Of a stretch of 64,000 nt of DNA, positions 54,202 to 63,546 are shown piece after piece. This DNA comes from Gemmatimonadota bacterium (GTDB lineage: Bacteria; Gemmatimonadota; Gemmatimonadetes; Longimicrobiales; Gaopeijiaceae): NCBI GenBank assembly GCA_041390125.1, contig JAWKQN010000003.1, forward strand, positions 186,001-250,000. Direction: 5' to 3'. The translations under genes and the position numbers were made by a program. Below the pieces are notes generated by a model. It was given only the letters and a program-made list of their open reading frames with translations. It did no database searches and was not told where the DNA came from. Each line of letters starts with the position of its first letter. The stretch's first letter is position 1.

Positions 54202-55503
54202 ATGTTCGACGAGCTCGGCCAGAAGCTGGACACGGTCCTCGGGCGCTTCCGCCAACGAGGTCTGCTCACGGAGCCCATGATCAAGGAGGGGCTCCGGGAG
54301 GTTCGTCGTGTCCTTCTGGAAGCGGACGTCAACTACCAGGTCACACGCGACTTCCTGACCCGCGTCCAGGCCCGGGCGCTCGAGGAGCCGGTCCTCAAGT
54401 CCGTCTCCCCGGGACAGCAGATCGTCAAGATCGTCCACGACGAGCTGGCCCACCTGCTCGGCGACGAGCGGCCTTCGCTGCGCTGGGCGCCCTCGCCGCC
54501 TACCGTCTTCATGCTGGTCGGTCTGCAGGGGTCCGGGAAGACCACCACCATCGCCAAGCTCGCCCGCCGGCTGGTCAAGGAGGGGCGCCAGCCGCTCCTC
54601 GCGGCCTGCGACCTCTACCGGCCCGCGGCCGTGGATCAGCTCCAGACGCTGGGGCAGAAGATCGGCGTGCCGGTGCACGCCGGTGCGCCCGGCTCCGATC
54701 CCGTGGACGTGGCCAAGGCCGCGCTGGTGGAAGCCCGCGCCCAGAAGCGGGCCGTCGTCCTGGTCGACACCGCGGGACGCCTGCAGATCGACGAAGCCAT
54801 GATGGACGAGCTCCGCCGCCTCAAGGCCGAGCTCGCTCCGCAGGAGATCCTGCTGGTCGCGGACGCGATGACCGGACAGGAGGCGGTGAAGATCGCCGAG
54901 GGCTTCGATCAGGCGTTGGACCTGACCGGGGTCATCCTCACCAAGATGGACGGCGATGCGCGGGGCGGTGCGGCGCTGTCCATCCATGGCGTGACGGGCA
55001 AGCCCATCAAGTTCGTGGGCACCGGCGAGGGCGTGGCCGAGCTCGAGCCCACGGACCCGCAGCGTCTCGCCGGACGGATCCTGCAGCTCGGCGACGTGGT
55101 CGGCCTGGTGGAGCGCGCCTCGGAGGCGTTCGACGCCGAGGAGCAGAGCCGCCTCGAGAAGAAGGTGCTCGGCAAGGGCCGCTTCACGCTCGAGGACTTC
55201 CTCGCCGCCATGCGGCAGATCCAGAAGATGGGACCGCTGGAGCAGATCGCCCGCATGATCCCGGGCGTGGGCAAGAAGCTGCCCGTGGGCGCGGTCGATC
55301 CCAAGCGGATCAAGCACGTGGAGGCGATCATCCTGTCGATGACGCCCTCCGAGCGGAAGAAGCCCGAGATCCTCAACGGATCCCGGCGCGCGCGCATCGC
55401 GCGCGGTAGCGGACGGCCGGTCGCCGAGGTCAACCGGCTGCTCAAGCAGTTCAAGGAGATGGAGAAGTTCCTCAAGCAGATGAAGGGCATGGTGCCCCGC
55501 TGA
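54202..55503 (+). CDS. ffh: Signal recognition particle protein Ffh
   Basis: GTPase that binds 4.5S RNA and nascent signal sequences for membrane targeting. 433 residues. N domain, then G1 G107-LQGSGK-T114, DLYRPAAVDQL, VVLVDTAGRL, TKMDGDARGGAALS, and a Met-rich M domain (FLAAMRQIQKMGPLEQIARMIPG, MEKFLKQMKGM). The ATG at 54202 begins MFDELGQKL, the normal N-terminus; a longer frame to 54097 would include an unrelated 35 residues. First gene of a conserved operon. Confidence 0.97.
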   Translation: MFDELGQKLDTVLGRFRQRGLLTEPMIKEGLREVRRVLLEADVNYQVTRDFLTRVQARALEEPVLKSVSPGQQIVKIVHDELAHLLGDERPSLRWAPSPPTVFMLVGLQGSGKTTTIAKLARRLVKEGRQPLLAACDLYRPAAVDQLQTLGQKIGVPVHAGAPGSDPVDVAKAALVEARAQKRAVVLVDTAGRLQIDEAMMDELRRLKAELAPQEILLVADAMTGQEAVKIAEGFDQALDLTGVILTKMDGDARGGAALSIHGVTGKPIKFVGTGEGVAELEPTDPQRLAGRILQLGDVVGLVERASEAFDAEEQSRLEKKVLGKGRFTLEDFLAAMRQIQKMGPLEQIARMIPGVGKKLPVGAVDPKRIKHVEAIILSMTPSERKKPEILNGSRRARIARGSGRPVAEVNRLLKQFKEMEKFLKQMKGMVPR

Positions 55504-55552
55504 GGGCTTCCCGAAGGCGTTCACCGTACGATCCACACCACACAGAGGACCG

Positions 55553-56038
55553 ATGGCCGTTCGCATCCGACTCCGGCGCATGGGCCGGAAGAAGCAGCCG
55601 CACTACCGCATCGTCGTCGCCGACAGCGCCGCTCCCCGTGACGGTCGCTTCGTCGAGACCCTCGGCTACTACAAGCCCCTGAGCAAGCCGGCGCGCGTCG
55701 TGGTCGACCTCGAGCGCGTGGACTATTGGGTGGCGCAGGGCGCGCAGCCGTCGCACACGGTGCGCTCGCTCGTCTCCAAGGCCCGCACGGGCGGTGACGC
55801 CAAGGTGGCCGTCGGCGCTCCGGACGTCGAAGCCGAGAAGGCCCGCAAGGCCGCGGAGCTCGAGGCCAAGCGCCAGAAGGAGGCGGAGGCCGCCCAGGCG
55901 GCCGCCGAGGCCGAAGCGGCCGCGGCCGCGGAAGCCGCCGCCGCCGAAGCGGCGCAGGCCGAGGCCAGCGCGGAGCCCGAGGCCGCCGCGGAGCCCGAAG
56001 CCGCCGAAGAAGAAGCGGAGCCGGAAGCCGGCTCCTGA
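55553..56038 (+). CDS. rpsP: 30S ribosomal protein S16 with long Ala/Glu tail
   Basis: 161 residues; S16 is usually 80-90. The core (1-82) is typical: MAVRIRLRRMGRKKQPHYRI, VVADSAAPRDGRFVETLGYY, and GAQPSHTVRSL. Beyond ~85 comes an acidic, Ala/Glu-rich extension with Lys early and poly-Ala/Glu later, probably helical then disordered. It sits between ffh and rimM as in many bacteria. The ATG is preceded by AGAGGA. Confidence 0.95.
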   Translation: MAVRIRLRRMGRKKQPHYRIVVADSAAPRDGRFVETLGYYKPLSKPARVVVDLERVDYWVAQGAQPSHTVRSLVSKARTGGDAKVAVGAPDVEAEKARKAAELEAKRQKEAEAAQAAAEAEAAAAAEAAAAEAAQAEASAEPEAAAEPEAAEEEAEPEAGS

Positions 56039-56059
56039 TCGGAGCCGGCCCTGCGCGAC

Positions 56060-56605
56060 GTGGCCACCAGCCCGCCGCCCTTCCTGGTCGTGGGCCATCT
56101 CAACAAGGTCCACGGCATCCGCGGTGAGCTCTTCGTCTGGTCGTTGACGGACCGGGCGGAGGACATCTTCCATCCGGGCGCCACGTTCCGGTTGGGGGAC
56201 GCCGACGCGCAGCCGATGGACGTGCCGGTGCGCTCGCTCACCATCGAGTCGGTGCGTCCCTACCGCACCGGGTGGCTGGTGCGGTTCGAGGACGTGGAGG
56301 ACCGCACGCAGGCGGAGTTCCTCGCCGGCAGCTACCTCCTGCAGCCCTTCGCGGAGGTGGATGCGCCGGAGGAGGGCGAGTATTTCTACCACGAGCTGCT
56401 CGGCGCCACCGTGGCGACGGGGGACGGCACCGTGGTGGGAACGGTGCGCGAGGTCTACGAGCTGGCCCCCGCCCACATGCTGGAAGTCACGCGTCCGGGG
56501 CGGCCGTCCCTGCTCGTCCCGCTGTCGCGTCCGATCGTGACGTCGGTCGAGCGCGATCCGCTCCGCATCGTGATCGAGCCGCCGGACGGTCTGCTGGACC
56601 TCTGA
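56060..56605 (+). CDS. rimM: 16S rRNA processing/maturation factor RimM
   Basis: 181 residues; assists assembly of the 30S head domain. N-terminal beta-barrel with VGHLNKVHGIRGELFVWSLT and the C-terminal PRC-barrel domain with GEYFYHELLGATVATGDGT, VYELAPAHMLEV and SLLVPLSRPIV. GTG start 21 bases after rpsP. No insertions or losses. Confidence 0.96.
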   Translation: MATSPPPFLVVGHLNKVHGIRGELFVWSLTDRAEDIFHPGATFRLGDADAQPMDVPVRSLTIESVRPYRTGWLVRFEDVEDRTQAEFLAGSYLLQPFAEVDAPEEGEYFYHELLGATVATGDGTVVGTVREVYELAPAHMLEVTRPGRPSLLVPLSRPIVTSVERDPLRIVIEPPDGLLDL

Positions 56606-56619
56606 GCGAGGGCGCGCCG

Positions 56620-57279
56620 ATGCGCATCAACATCGTCACGATCTTCCCCGGGTTCTTCGCGGCGCCGCTCGCGCTGTCCATCCCCGGTCGCGCCCAACGG
56701 GCGGGACTGGTGGAGTACCGGGTGGTCGACCTGCGGGACTTCACGCACGACCGGCACCGCACCGTGGACGACGTCCCCTACGGCGGGGGCGCCGGGATGG
56801 TCATGAAGCCCGAGCCCTTCTTCGAGGCGGTGGACCACCTCGCCCCCACGGGCCCGATCGTGCTGCTGTCCGCGCGCGGCCGGCCGTTCCGCCATGCGGA
56901 TGCCGTGCGCTTCGCCGTGCAGGACGAGCTCACCCTGCTCTGCGGGCACTACAAGGACGTGGACCAGCGCGTGGCCGATCACCTGGCCACGGAGGAGCTG
57001 GCGCTCGGCCCGTTCGTGCTGTCCGGGGGGGAGATCCCCGCGCTGGCCGTCACGGACGCGGTGGTGCGGTTGCTCCCCGGCGCCCTCGGCGACCACGACT
57101 CGGCCGCGTCGGATTCGTTCTACGAGGAGGAGCGCGTGAGCGCACCCTCCTGGACCCGCCCGCCCGAGTACCGCGGCCATGTCGTGCCCGACGTGCTGCT
57201 CTCCGGGGACCACGCCCGCATCCGCGCCTGGCGGGAGCAGGCGGCGGAGGAAGCCGAGGCGAAGCGGCGCGGCGGCTAG
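56620..57279 (+). CDS. trmD: tRNA (guanine37-N1)-methyltransferase TrmD
   Basis: Forms m1G37, preventing frameshifts. 219 residues, slightly shorter than the usual ~240. MRINIVTIFPGFF, DDVPYGGGAGMVMKPEPFF, LLSARGRPF, LLCGHYKDVDQRV (with Arg of the active site) and LSGGEIPALAVTDAVVRLLPG (trefoil-knot SAM site). C-terminus is trimmed after the VLLSGDHARI helix. Ends the operon; rplS, the usual next gene, is not here. Confidence 0.97.
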   Translation: MRINIVTIFPGFFAAPLALSIPGRAQRAGLVEYRVVDLRDFTHDRHRTVDDVPYGGGAGMVMKPEPFFEAVDHLAPTGPIVLLSARGRPFRHADAVRFAVQDELTLLCGHYKDVDQRVADHLATEELALGPFVLSGGEIPALAVTDAVVRLLPGALGDHDSAASDSFYEEERVSAPSWTRPPEYRGHVVPDVLLSGDHARIRAWREQAAEEAEAKRRGG

Positions 57280-57373
57280 GCTGCGCTCACCGCCGCGGCC
57301 CGCTGGCCGGTGGCGACGTGGCCGGCCGCCCAGGGCGCATCGGGAGGATCGCGCCCGCCCGACCCTCTTCGTG

Positions 57374-60019
57374 CTACTCCTGCCGCAGCGTCTCCAGCGG
57401 ATCGGTGCGCCCTGCGCGGCGGGCCGGAAGCCAGCTCGCGAGCAGCGCGATGGCGAGCAGCAGCAGGGAAGCGCCCACCAGCGTGCCCGGATCGCCCGCC
57501 TCCACCCCCCACAGCCGGCTGGACAGGAAGCGACCGCTGGCCCAGGAGCCCAGCAGGCCGAGCCCCACCCCCGCGGCGGTCAGACCGAGGCCGCCCAGGA
57601 CCAACGAGCGCTGGATATGCCCCCTGGACGCGCCCAGCGCGAGGCGGATGGCCAGATCGCGACGGCGTTGGCTGGCCACGTAGAGCAGCAGGCCGTAGAG
57701 ACCGCCGGCGGCCAGCACGAGCGCGACCAGCGCCAGCGACCCGAACAGCGCGGAATCGAAGCGACGGCCGGCGCTGGCGTCGTCCACGAGCGCGTCCAGT
57801 GTCTGGACCTGCGGCACCGGCAGCGCCGGTGCGACCGACCAGATGGCATCGCGCAGGCGCGCCGGGACATCGGTGGCGGAGGGATCCATCCGCACCGCGA
57901 AGACGGCGCGGTCGGACTGGAAGGGCATCTCCTGGAGCGGCACGTAGGCCGCGGGCCCGTGCTCGTACTCCGCGCCGTAGTGACGGTCGTCGGCCGCGAC
58001 GCCCACGATCTGCGCGGTGAGGCCCTGACCGTGGTGCAGCGTACGCCCCACCGCCGCGGTCGCCGATCCGAAGACCTGGATCGCGAGCGGCTCCGACACG
58101 ACCACCGGCGCGGGGTCCATGGACGTCTCGGACGGCGTCCAGACCCGACCCGCGAGGAGCGGGAGCTGGAAGGTCGTGAAGTAGTCGGTGCTCACCGGGT
58201 GCATCTGCGTGCGCACGCCGTCTGCGTCCGCCGTCGCGGCGACGTTGCGGGTCCAGCAGCAGCGACGACCGCCCGTCATCTGCATGGGGACGGTGAGCGA
58301 GAGGGCGGCGCTCTGGACGCCCGGCACCTCCGCCAGCGCGGTCCGGACCGCCTCCATCCCCTGCACCCAGGATTCCGGCGAGTCGTAGCCGGTGGGCGTG
58401 ACCGGGACGGACCAGACGCCGGCGGTCTGGATGCCGAGCGCCTGTCCCTGCACCTGCAGGAACGTCCGCAACAGCAGACCCGCGCCTGCGACCAGCGTGA
58501 GGGACAGCGCCACCTCCGCGACCACGAGACCGCCGCGCAGCGAGCGGATGCCTTTGCCTTCGGTCGCGGTGCGGGCGGCGCCGCGCACGGCGCCCGCCAG
58601 GTTGGCGCGGGCGGCCCGGAGCGCGGGCAGCAGCCCGAACAGCAGCGCCGTGGCGAGCGAGAGGACCGCGGCGAACCCGAGCACGCGCAGGTCGACGTGG
58701 ACGGCGGCTTCGCGCGGCAGCGTCTGGGGGTTGAGCGTCAGGAACGTGCGCAGTCCGACGACGCTCAGCGCCACGCCGAGCGCGCCGCCCACCAGACCCA
58801 CGAGCACGCTCTCGGTCATGAGCTGCTCCACCAGGCGTCCGCGACCTGCGCCCAGGGCATGCCGGACGGCCATCTCCCGTTGCCGCTCCACGCCGCGCGC
58901 CAGGAAGAGGTTGGCCACATTCGCGCAGGCGACCAGCAGCAGCATGGCCACAGCGCCGAGCAACAGGCCCAGCCCCTCCCGCACCGGACGAACGATGATC
59001 TCGGACAGCCCAACCGCCGGCAGCGGCTCGGGCGCGTCGCCGTCCCGCACGCGATAGTTGGGATGCACCTGCGCCATCTCCACCATGAGCGCGTCCAGCT
59101 CGCTCTGGGCGGCAGCGTGCGACGCACCCGGCTCGAGCCTCCCCGCCACGTCCAGGACGGACCAGTCGTGGCCGGTGTACATCTCCGCGCTCCAGTCGAC
59201 AGCCCGCCATACGTCCACGTCGGTCCCCACCAACGCCTCCGGTGGCGCGAACGTGCTCGGCAGGATGCCCACCACCACGACGGCCTCCCCGTCCAACGCG
59301 ATCGTGCGGCCCACCAGGTCGGGGTCGCCTCCCCACAGGCGGCGCCACGTGCCTTCGGCGAGCACCACGGCCGCCGGACCCCCGAAGTCGTCCCGCTGCA
59401 GCAGGCGACCGCGCGCCGCGGTGGCCCCGAACAGCGTGAAGAAATCCTCCGTCACCGTGGCGCGCTCCAACCGCTCGGGCTGACCCGTTCCGGTGAGGTT
59501 CACGTCGTCCGTGAAGGCGCCGGCCCACTGCTCCACGGTGCGAACGGAGCCGAGCTGCTGGAACAGCGGGCCCGAGTGCGAGCCGTTCTCGAGGTAGATC
59601 AGGCGCTCGGCGGCGGGGTAGGGGAGCGGCCGCAGCAGCACATGGTCGACGATCGTGACGATCGTGGTCACGGCGCCCACACCGAGCCCCAGCAGCAGCA
59701 CGACGGTCCACGTGAAGGTGGGCGCGCGCCCGAGCGAACGGAGGGCTTGACGGACGTTGCGCGACCAGCGGTCCATGAGGAGCTCCCGGGGCAGGCGCGC
59801 ACGATCCCGACCGTGCGTGCGCAGGTGATGGACCCACTCCGACGCCCACGCCAGCGGCAGCCGGCCAAAGCAGCGGACGAGGAGGGACGCTCGTGCGCGG
59901 GCGCCGACGGCGTCCGCCCAGAGCAGCGCGAACGTCTCGGCGGCATCGCCTGCCGACCGTTCGCGGAAGGGGCGAGGGAAGAGGCGGAGCAGCCCCCCGT
60001 ACAGACGGGGCACGCTCAC
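57374..60019 (-). CDS. MacB-type duplicated permease (ADOP-type ABC permease)
   Basis: 881 residues from the GTG at 60019. An N-terminal ~90-residue segment (YGGLLRLFPRPFRERSAGD) is typical of the 'acidobacterial duplicated orphan permease' type. Next come a first TM helix (FTWTVVLLLGLGVGAVTTIV), a periplasmic MacB-like domain, three TM helices with a FtsX-like loop (NVANLFLARGVERQREMAVR), and a second copy with VVAEVALSLTLVAGAGLLL and LYGLLLYVASQRRRDLAIR. No ATPase gene is adjacent, fitting the orphan type. GTGA overlap with padR, so regulator and permease are co-expressed. Cargo is unknown. Confidence 0.9.
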   Translation of the reverse strand: MSVPRLYGGLLRLFPRPFRERSAGDAAETFALLWADAVGARARASLLVRCFGRLPLAWASEWVHHLRTHGRDRARLPRELLMDRWSRNVRQALRSLGRAPTFTWTVVLLLGLGVGAVTTIVTIVDHVLLRPLPYPAAERLIYLENGSHSGPLFQQLGSVRTVEQWAGAFTDDVNLTGTGQPERLERATVTEDFFTLFGATAARGRLLQRDDFGGPAAVVLAEGTWRRLWGGDPDLVGRTIALDGEAVVVVGILPSTFAPPEALVGTDVDVWRAVDWSAEMYTGHDWSVLDVAGRLEPGASHAAAQSELDALMVEMAQVHPNYRVRDGDAPEPLPAVGLSEIIVRPVREGLGLLLGAVAMLLLVACANVANLFLARGVERQREMAVRHALGAGRGRLVEQLMTESVLVGLVGGALGVALSVVGLRTFLTLNPQTLPREAAVHVDLRVLGFAAVLSLATALLFGLLPALRAARANLAGAVRGAARTATEGKGIRSLRGGLVVAEVALSLTLVAGAGLLLRTFLQVQGQALGIQTAGVWSVPVTPTGYDSPESWVQGMEAVRTALAEVPGVQSAALSLTVPMQMTGGRRCCWTRNVAATADADGVRTQMHPVSTDYFTTFQLPLLAGRVWTPSETSMDPAPVVVSEPLAIQVFGSATAAVGRTLHHGQGLTAQIVGVAADDRHYGAEYEHGPAAYVPLQEMPFQSDRAVFAVRMDPSATDVPARLRDAIWSVAPALPVPQVQTLDALVDDASAGRRFDSALFGSLALVALVLAAGGLYGLLLYVASQRRRDLAIRLALGASRGHIQRSLVLGGLGLTAAGVGLGLLGSWASGRFLSSRLWGVEAGDPGTLVGASLLLLAIALLASWLPARRAGRTDPLETLRQE

Positions 60020-60348
60020 GCGTCGGGACCCTCGGCGAGCAGGGGGCGCGCCTCGGCCAGGAGGGCTTCGAGGCGCCGAAGCTCGGTGGCCAGCACCCCG
60101 CGGCCGGAGGGCGTGAGCGCAAAGGTGCGCCGTCGATCGTCGTTGTCCGCCTCCACCTCCTCCACCCAACCGTCCCCGCTCATGCGCCGGAGGGACCGGT
60201 AGAGGTTGGCGGGGTCGAGCTGCACCCCTGACCGGGAGCGCGCCTCCACCGCCTTGATGATCCCGTAGCCGTGCTGCGGCTGCTCGGCCAGGACGGCCAG
60301 GATCATCAGGTCGCGCGGGTTCAGTGGAACGGCAGGGTCATCGCTCAT
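60016..60348 (-). CDS. PadR-family transcriptional regulator
   Basis: 110 residues. Winged-helix domain with LMILAVLAEQPQHGYGIIKA, LDPANLYRSLRRMSGDGWVE and RRTFALTPSGR; short C-terminal dimer helix (ELRRLEALLAEARPLL). PadR proteins repress their own operon and respond to small molecules. Paired with the overlapping permease, as is common for this permease type. The promoter lies on an operator-like palindrome and predicts a leaderless mRNA beginning at the ATG. Confidence 0.93.
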   Translation of the reverse strand: MSDDPAVPLNPRDLMILAVLAEQPQHGYGIIKAVEARSRSGVQLDPANLYRSLRRMSGDGWVEEVEADNDDRRRTFALTPSGRGVLATELRRLEALLAEARPLLAEGPDA

Positions 60349-60353
60349 GACGA

Positions 60354-60387
60354 AGCGTATTCGTCACTCGACTATTAGTCAAGTGAC
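60354..60387 (-). promoter_or_regulatory. padR promoter overlapped by an operator palindrome
   Basis: On the minus strand, TTGACT (60382-60377), 17 bases, TACGCT (60359-60354), predicting a start at about 60347-60348, i.e. the padR ATG. The palindrome GTCACTCGAC-TATTA-GTCAAGTGAC (60363-60387) matches at 9 of 10 positions and covers the -35 and spacer, well placed for autorepression. Confidence 0.65.
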
Positions 60388-60447
60388 TATATGTCGCCGC
60401 CCCGAGGCGGCCCCCAGGCGTGGCGCTGCGAAACCGGTCCCGGGGCG

Positions 60448-61800
60448 TCAGCAGCCCAGATCGGCCTTCCCCTGGGGGTCGTTCACCGGGAAGCACGCGC
60501 CCGACGGCAGCGCGACCGGGACGTACCGCTCGAGCTCGGGGTCGTACAGGGCTTCCTCGAGGAAACGGGCGAGGTCGGCGATCTCCTCGTCCGTCAGGCC
60601 CAGCGGCACGAAGCCTTCGGCCAGGCGCTCGCTCGGCACCAGGCCGGTCTCCGCCTGCGCGCGGTTCTTGTACTCGATCACGGCACGCACCGTGGGGAAC
60701 GTGGCGCCATGCCCCAGCGAGCCGACATCCGCGAGGTTGTAGAGCTGCGGCACCTTGAACGCGTACATCTCCTCGGACCGTCCGGTGAAGCCGCCGCGAC
60801 CCAGGTGCTCGGGCCGCGCCAGCTCGTTGCCTCCGTCGAGGAACACGTCCGGCCCGCGCAGGTCGCCCATGCCCAGCGCGTAGAACGCCATCGAGCTCAG
60901 CGCCGGACCCGTGTGGCAGGTGGCGCAGCGGCCCCTCCCGAAGAAGACCAGGGCGCCGCGCTTCTGTGCGTCGCTCAGCGCACCTCGTTCGCCCCTCAGC
61001 CAACGCTGGAACGGCGCTCGATCGGCCAGCAGCGTACGCTCGTAGGCGGCGATGGCGAGACCCGCTCGCTCCCGATCGATGGGCTGTCCCGGAAAGGCGG
61101 CCGCGAAGAGCTCGCCATACCGCGGGTAGCGCGTGGCCAACGTGGAGTCGGCGCCCTCGAGGCGGTGCACACCGAGCGCGGCGATCGCCTGGGTCTCCAG
61201 GCCCTCGTATCCGAGCCGGTTGGTCTCCTTGGGGGTCCCGGCCGTCCACGCGGCTTCCGTCCCCGCGTTGGGCCCGAGCGCGCCGAACTGACCGTTCCAG
61301 AGCATCACGGACTGGTAGGCCGCGTTCATCGCGCTGGGGGAGCGGATCGGCTGCACATCGAGGTCCCCGAGCCCGTACGCCGGATCGCGCGTGCGCGCCT
61401 CGCCGCGCACCCCGAAGCCCATGCCGCCCTCGCCGATGCCCTGGCGGCGACCGGCCTGGAAGCCGGCCCGGGCGTGGTGACACGACGCGCAGGAGGCGGT
61501 GGAGCGACCCTGTGGGCGCTTGGGTGCGCTCAACAGGGCAGGCTCGTGGAAGAGCAGACGGCCCAGCTCCACCTTCGCAGGCGACAACGGATTCCGGGGA
61601 TCCTGCGGGATCGACGCGAGGTCCGCGCCCGCAGGCAACCGGAAGAACCCGAGGTCTCCTCCCGGTGCGGCCTCTGCGAGGCGCGCCTCGAGCGCCTGAT
61701 CGAGCTCGGACGCTTCATCCCCGGACCCCAAGGCTTCGCAGCCGGAGATCGCGCTTCCGCCCAGCACCAACAGGATGATCCATCGGACCCGGCGTTCCAT
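60448..61800 (-). CDS. Di-haem cytochrome c peroxidase/MauG-family lipoprotein
   Basis: 450 residues. Lipobox at Cys21 (SAISGC). Two c-type haem motifs, CASCH (104-108) and CATCH (292-296), spaced as in bacterial di-haem peroxidases/MauG. Family blocks: KVELGRLLFHEPALLS, RSPSAMNAAYQSVMLWNGQ, IAAYERTLLADRAPFQRWL, and FKVPQLYNLADVGSLGHGATF. The enzyme reduces H2O2 or oxidises a protein partner at the cell surface. The ATG at 61800 has AGGGGA upstream; the longer frame to 61965 lacks a signal sequence at its start. It is 99 bases downstream of padR's start, same strand. Confidence 0.9.
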   Translation of the reverse strand: MERRVRWIILLVLGGSAISGCEALGSGDEASELDQALEARLAEAAPGGDLGFFRLPAGADLASIPQDPRNPLSPAKVELGRLLFHEPALLSAPKRPQGRSTASCASCHHARAGFQAGRRQGIGEGGMGFGVRGEARTRDPAYGLGDLDVQPIRSPSAMNAAYQSVMLWNGQFGALGPNAGTEAAWTAGTPKETNRLGYEGLETQAIAALGVHRLEGADSTLATRYPRYGELFAAAFPGQPIDRERAGLAIAAYERTLLADRAPFQRWLRGERGALSDAQKRGALVFFGRGRCATCHTGPALSSMAFYALGMGDLRGPDVFLDGGNELARPEHLGRGGFTGRSEEMYAFKVPQLYNLADVGSLGHGATFPTVRAVIEYKNRAQAETGLVPSERLAEGFVPLGLTDEEIADLARFLEEALYDPELERYVPVALPSGACFPVNDPQGKADLGC

Positions 61801-62073
61801 GGGCAGTCCCCTGTGCATGCGGCAGGACCGGTGTCGTGTGCGGGGGTCGCTGCCGCCCGGTCGGTGTCCCGTATCGGGGTGGCGTCGAAGCGATCCGGAC
61901 CGGACGGGCTCGTGGATGGCGCCGCTCGCGGGTGGTGTTCCGGGGTGGGTCCGGCGCGTATCCACGGGATCCGGGCCGGCGCGCGCGCCTGGCCCCTCCG
62001 CTCCCTGGAACGACGCGCCGCAACAATCGGGCTCACGCGTCGCCGGGTGAAGTGCGTCGGAGCGGGGGCGGCG
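61801..62073. other. 273-base gap between the peroxidase and MATE genes
   Basis: Should hold the promoter of the peroxidase-family gene. I found no convincing -35/-10 pair, hairpin or small gene on either strand. Confidence 0.4.
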
Positions 62074-63546
62074 CTACCCGGCGGGATCCGGCGACGGCTT
62101 GCCGCCGATGTCCACGACGATGTCCCGCCACTTCCCCTGACGGAAGCGGATGACGCTCAGGGTGGCGCGCGTGATGTGGCCCAGCAGGATGGCCAGCCAG
62201 ACGTCGGTGGCCTGCAGCCCACGCGTCTGCTGCAGCACGAAGCACAGGCCGAGCGGGATGATGATCTGCGAGACGATCGAGATGTAGAGCGGGCTCTTGG
62301 TGTCCCCGCTGCCTTGCAGCCCGCCCGTGTAGGTCAGCGCGACCGTGATGAACAACCCGGACACCGACAGGAAGCGCAGCAGCTCCAGGCCGATCCCCAC
62401 CACGATGGGCTCGGTCATCCCGAACAGCCCGAGCAGGGCACGAGGCAGGAACACGAACAGCGCCCCCACGGCGATGGCGACGCCGATCCCGATGCGCGCC
62501 GCGCCGTGCACGGCATGGATGGCGCGCTCCGGCTTGAGCGCGCCCAGGTTCTGCCCCACGACCGCCGCGGTGGCGCCCATCAACCCGACCGACGTCCAGG
62601 TGATGAGCGAGAACAGCTCCGTATAGGCCACGGCGTAGGCGGCCTGGGCCTCCGCGCTCTGCTCCAGCGAGCCGATGAAGCGCAACAGCAGCACGCCGGC
62701 CACGTTCATGGCCACGCCCTGCACGCCGGTGGGAAGCCCGAACCGGAAGAGCGAGCGGATGACCTCCCAGTCGGGCTTGAGGGACATCCCCTTGGGGAAG
62801 CCCACCACCCAGCGCTCGCGGCGCAGCTGCACCAGGGCCACGATGGCCATGCTCCAGGTGGCGATCACCGTGCCCATCGCGGCGCCCAACGTTCCGTACG
62901 CCGGGATGGGCCCCAATCCCCGGATGAAGATCACGTTCAGCGTGATGTTCAAGACGGTGAGCACGAGCCCGTAGCGCAGCGGCGTCTTGGCGTCACCCGC
63001 GGCGCGCAGCGCGCCGCCCAGCATGAAGAAGATCAGCAGCCCGAAGCTGAACAGGAACAGCATGCGCAGGTAGGGGAGCGCTTCGGCGCGCACCTCGGGC
63101 GCGGCGTTCACCAGGTCCAGCAGCGAAGGCGCCAGCAGCAGCCCGATGGGGGCCAGCACCAGCACCGACAGGAAGATGGCCGTGAGGAACGCCTGATAGA
63201 CCGTGCGGTTCACCTTGTCGTGGTCGCCCTGACCGGCGAAGCGGGCCACCAGGATGCCCATCCCGGCGAAGAGCGAGGAGATGAAGACGATCACGACCAG
63301 GAAGATCTGCCAGCTCACACCGATGGCGGCGTTGCCGGTGAAGCCCACGTAACGGCCGACCATCACATGGTCGACGATGCCCTGCAGGCCCCCCACCACG
63401 TTCTGGAGCATGGTGGGCCAGGCCAGCTTCCACACCGCGGAGAGGATGGGCCCCTCCACGATGGAGCGATCGAACGTGCGGGGCCGGCGCGCCCCCCGAG
63501 CGGGTCCCGCGGGTGCGGAGGCCTTGCCGGATGGGCTTCCGCTCAC
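62074..63546 (-). CDS. MATE-family efflux transporter
   Basis: 490 residues, ~12 helices in two MatE halves. WKLAWPTMLQNVVGGLQGIVD at the start, GRYVGFTGNAAIGVSWQ, VARFAGQGDHDKV, GLPTGVQGVAMN in the second half, GATAAVVGQNLGALKPERA, and GGLQGSGDTKSPLYI. Drug or metabolite export coupled to Na+ or H+. The GTG at 63546 overlaps the stop of the upstream methyltransferase (GTGA). A longer open frame upstream is the antisense of no conserved sequence and is not used. Confidence 0.94.
   Translation of the reverse strand: MSGSPSGKASAPAGPARGARRPRTFDRSIVEGPILSAVWKLAWPTMLQNVVGGLQGIVDHVMVGRYVGFTGNAAIGVSWQIFLVVIVFISSLFAGMGILVARFAGQGDHDKVNRTVYQAFLTAIFLSVLVLAPIGLLLAPSLLDLVNAAPEVRAEALPYLRMLFLFSFGLLIFFMLGGALRAAGDAKTPLRYGLVLTVLNITLNVIFIRGLGPIPAYGTLGAAMGTVIATWSMAIVALVQLRRERWVVGFPKGMSLKPDWEVIRSLFRFGLPTGVQGVAMNVAGVLLLRFIGSLEQSAEAQAAYAVAYTELFSLITWTSVGLMGATAAVVGQNLGALKPERAIHAVHGAARIGIGVAIAVGALFVFLPRALLGLFGMTEPIVVGIGLELLRFLSVSGLFITVALTYTGGLQGSGDTKSPLYISIVSQIIIPLGLCFVLQQTRGLQATDVWLAILLGHITRATLSVIRFRQGKWRDIVVDIGGKPSPDPAG

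Noticed and set aside
57276..60122. Alternative long minus-strand frame over the permease
   Set aside because: The permease frame (57374-60019) has TM helices and MacB-type blocks; the other frame is Arg/Gly/Pro-rich with no similarity.
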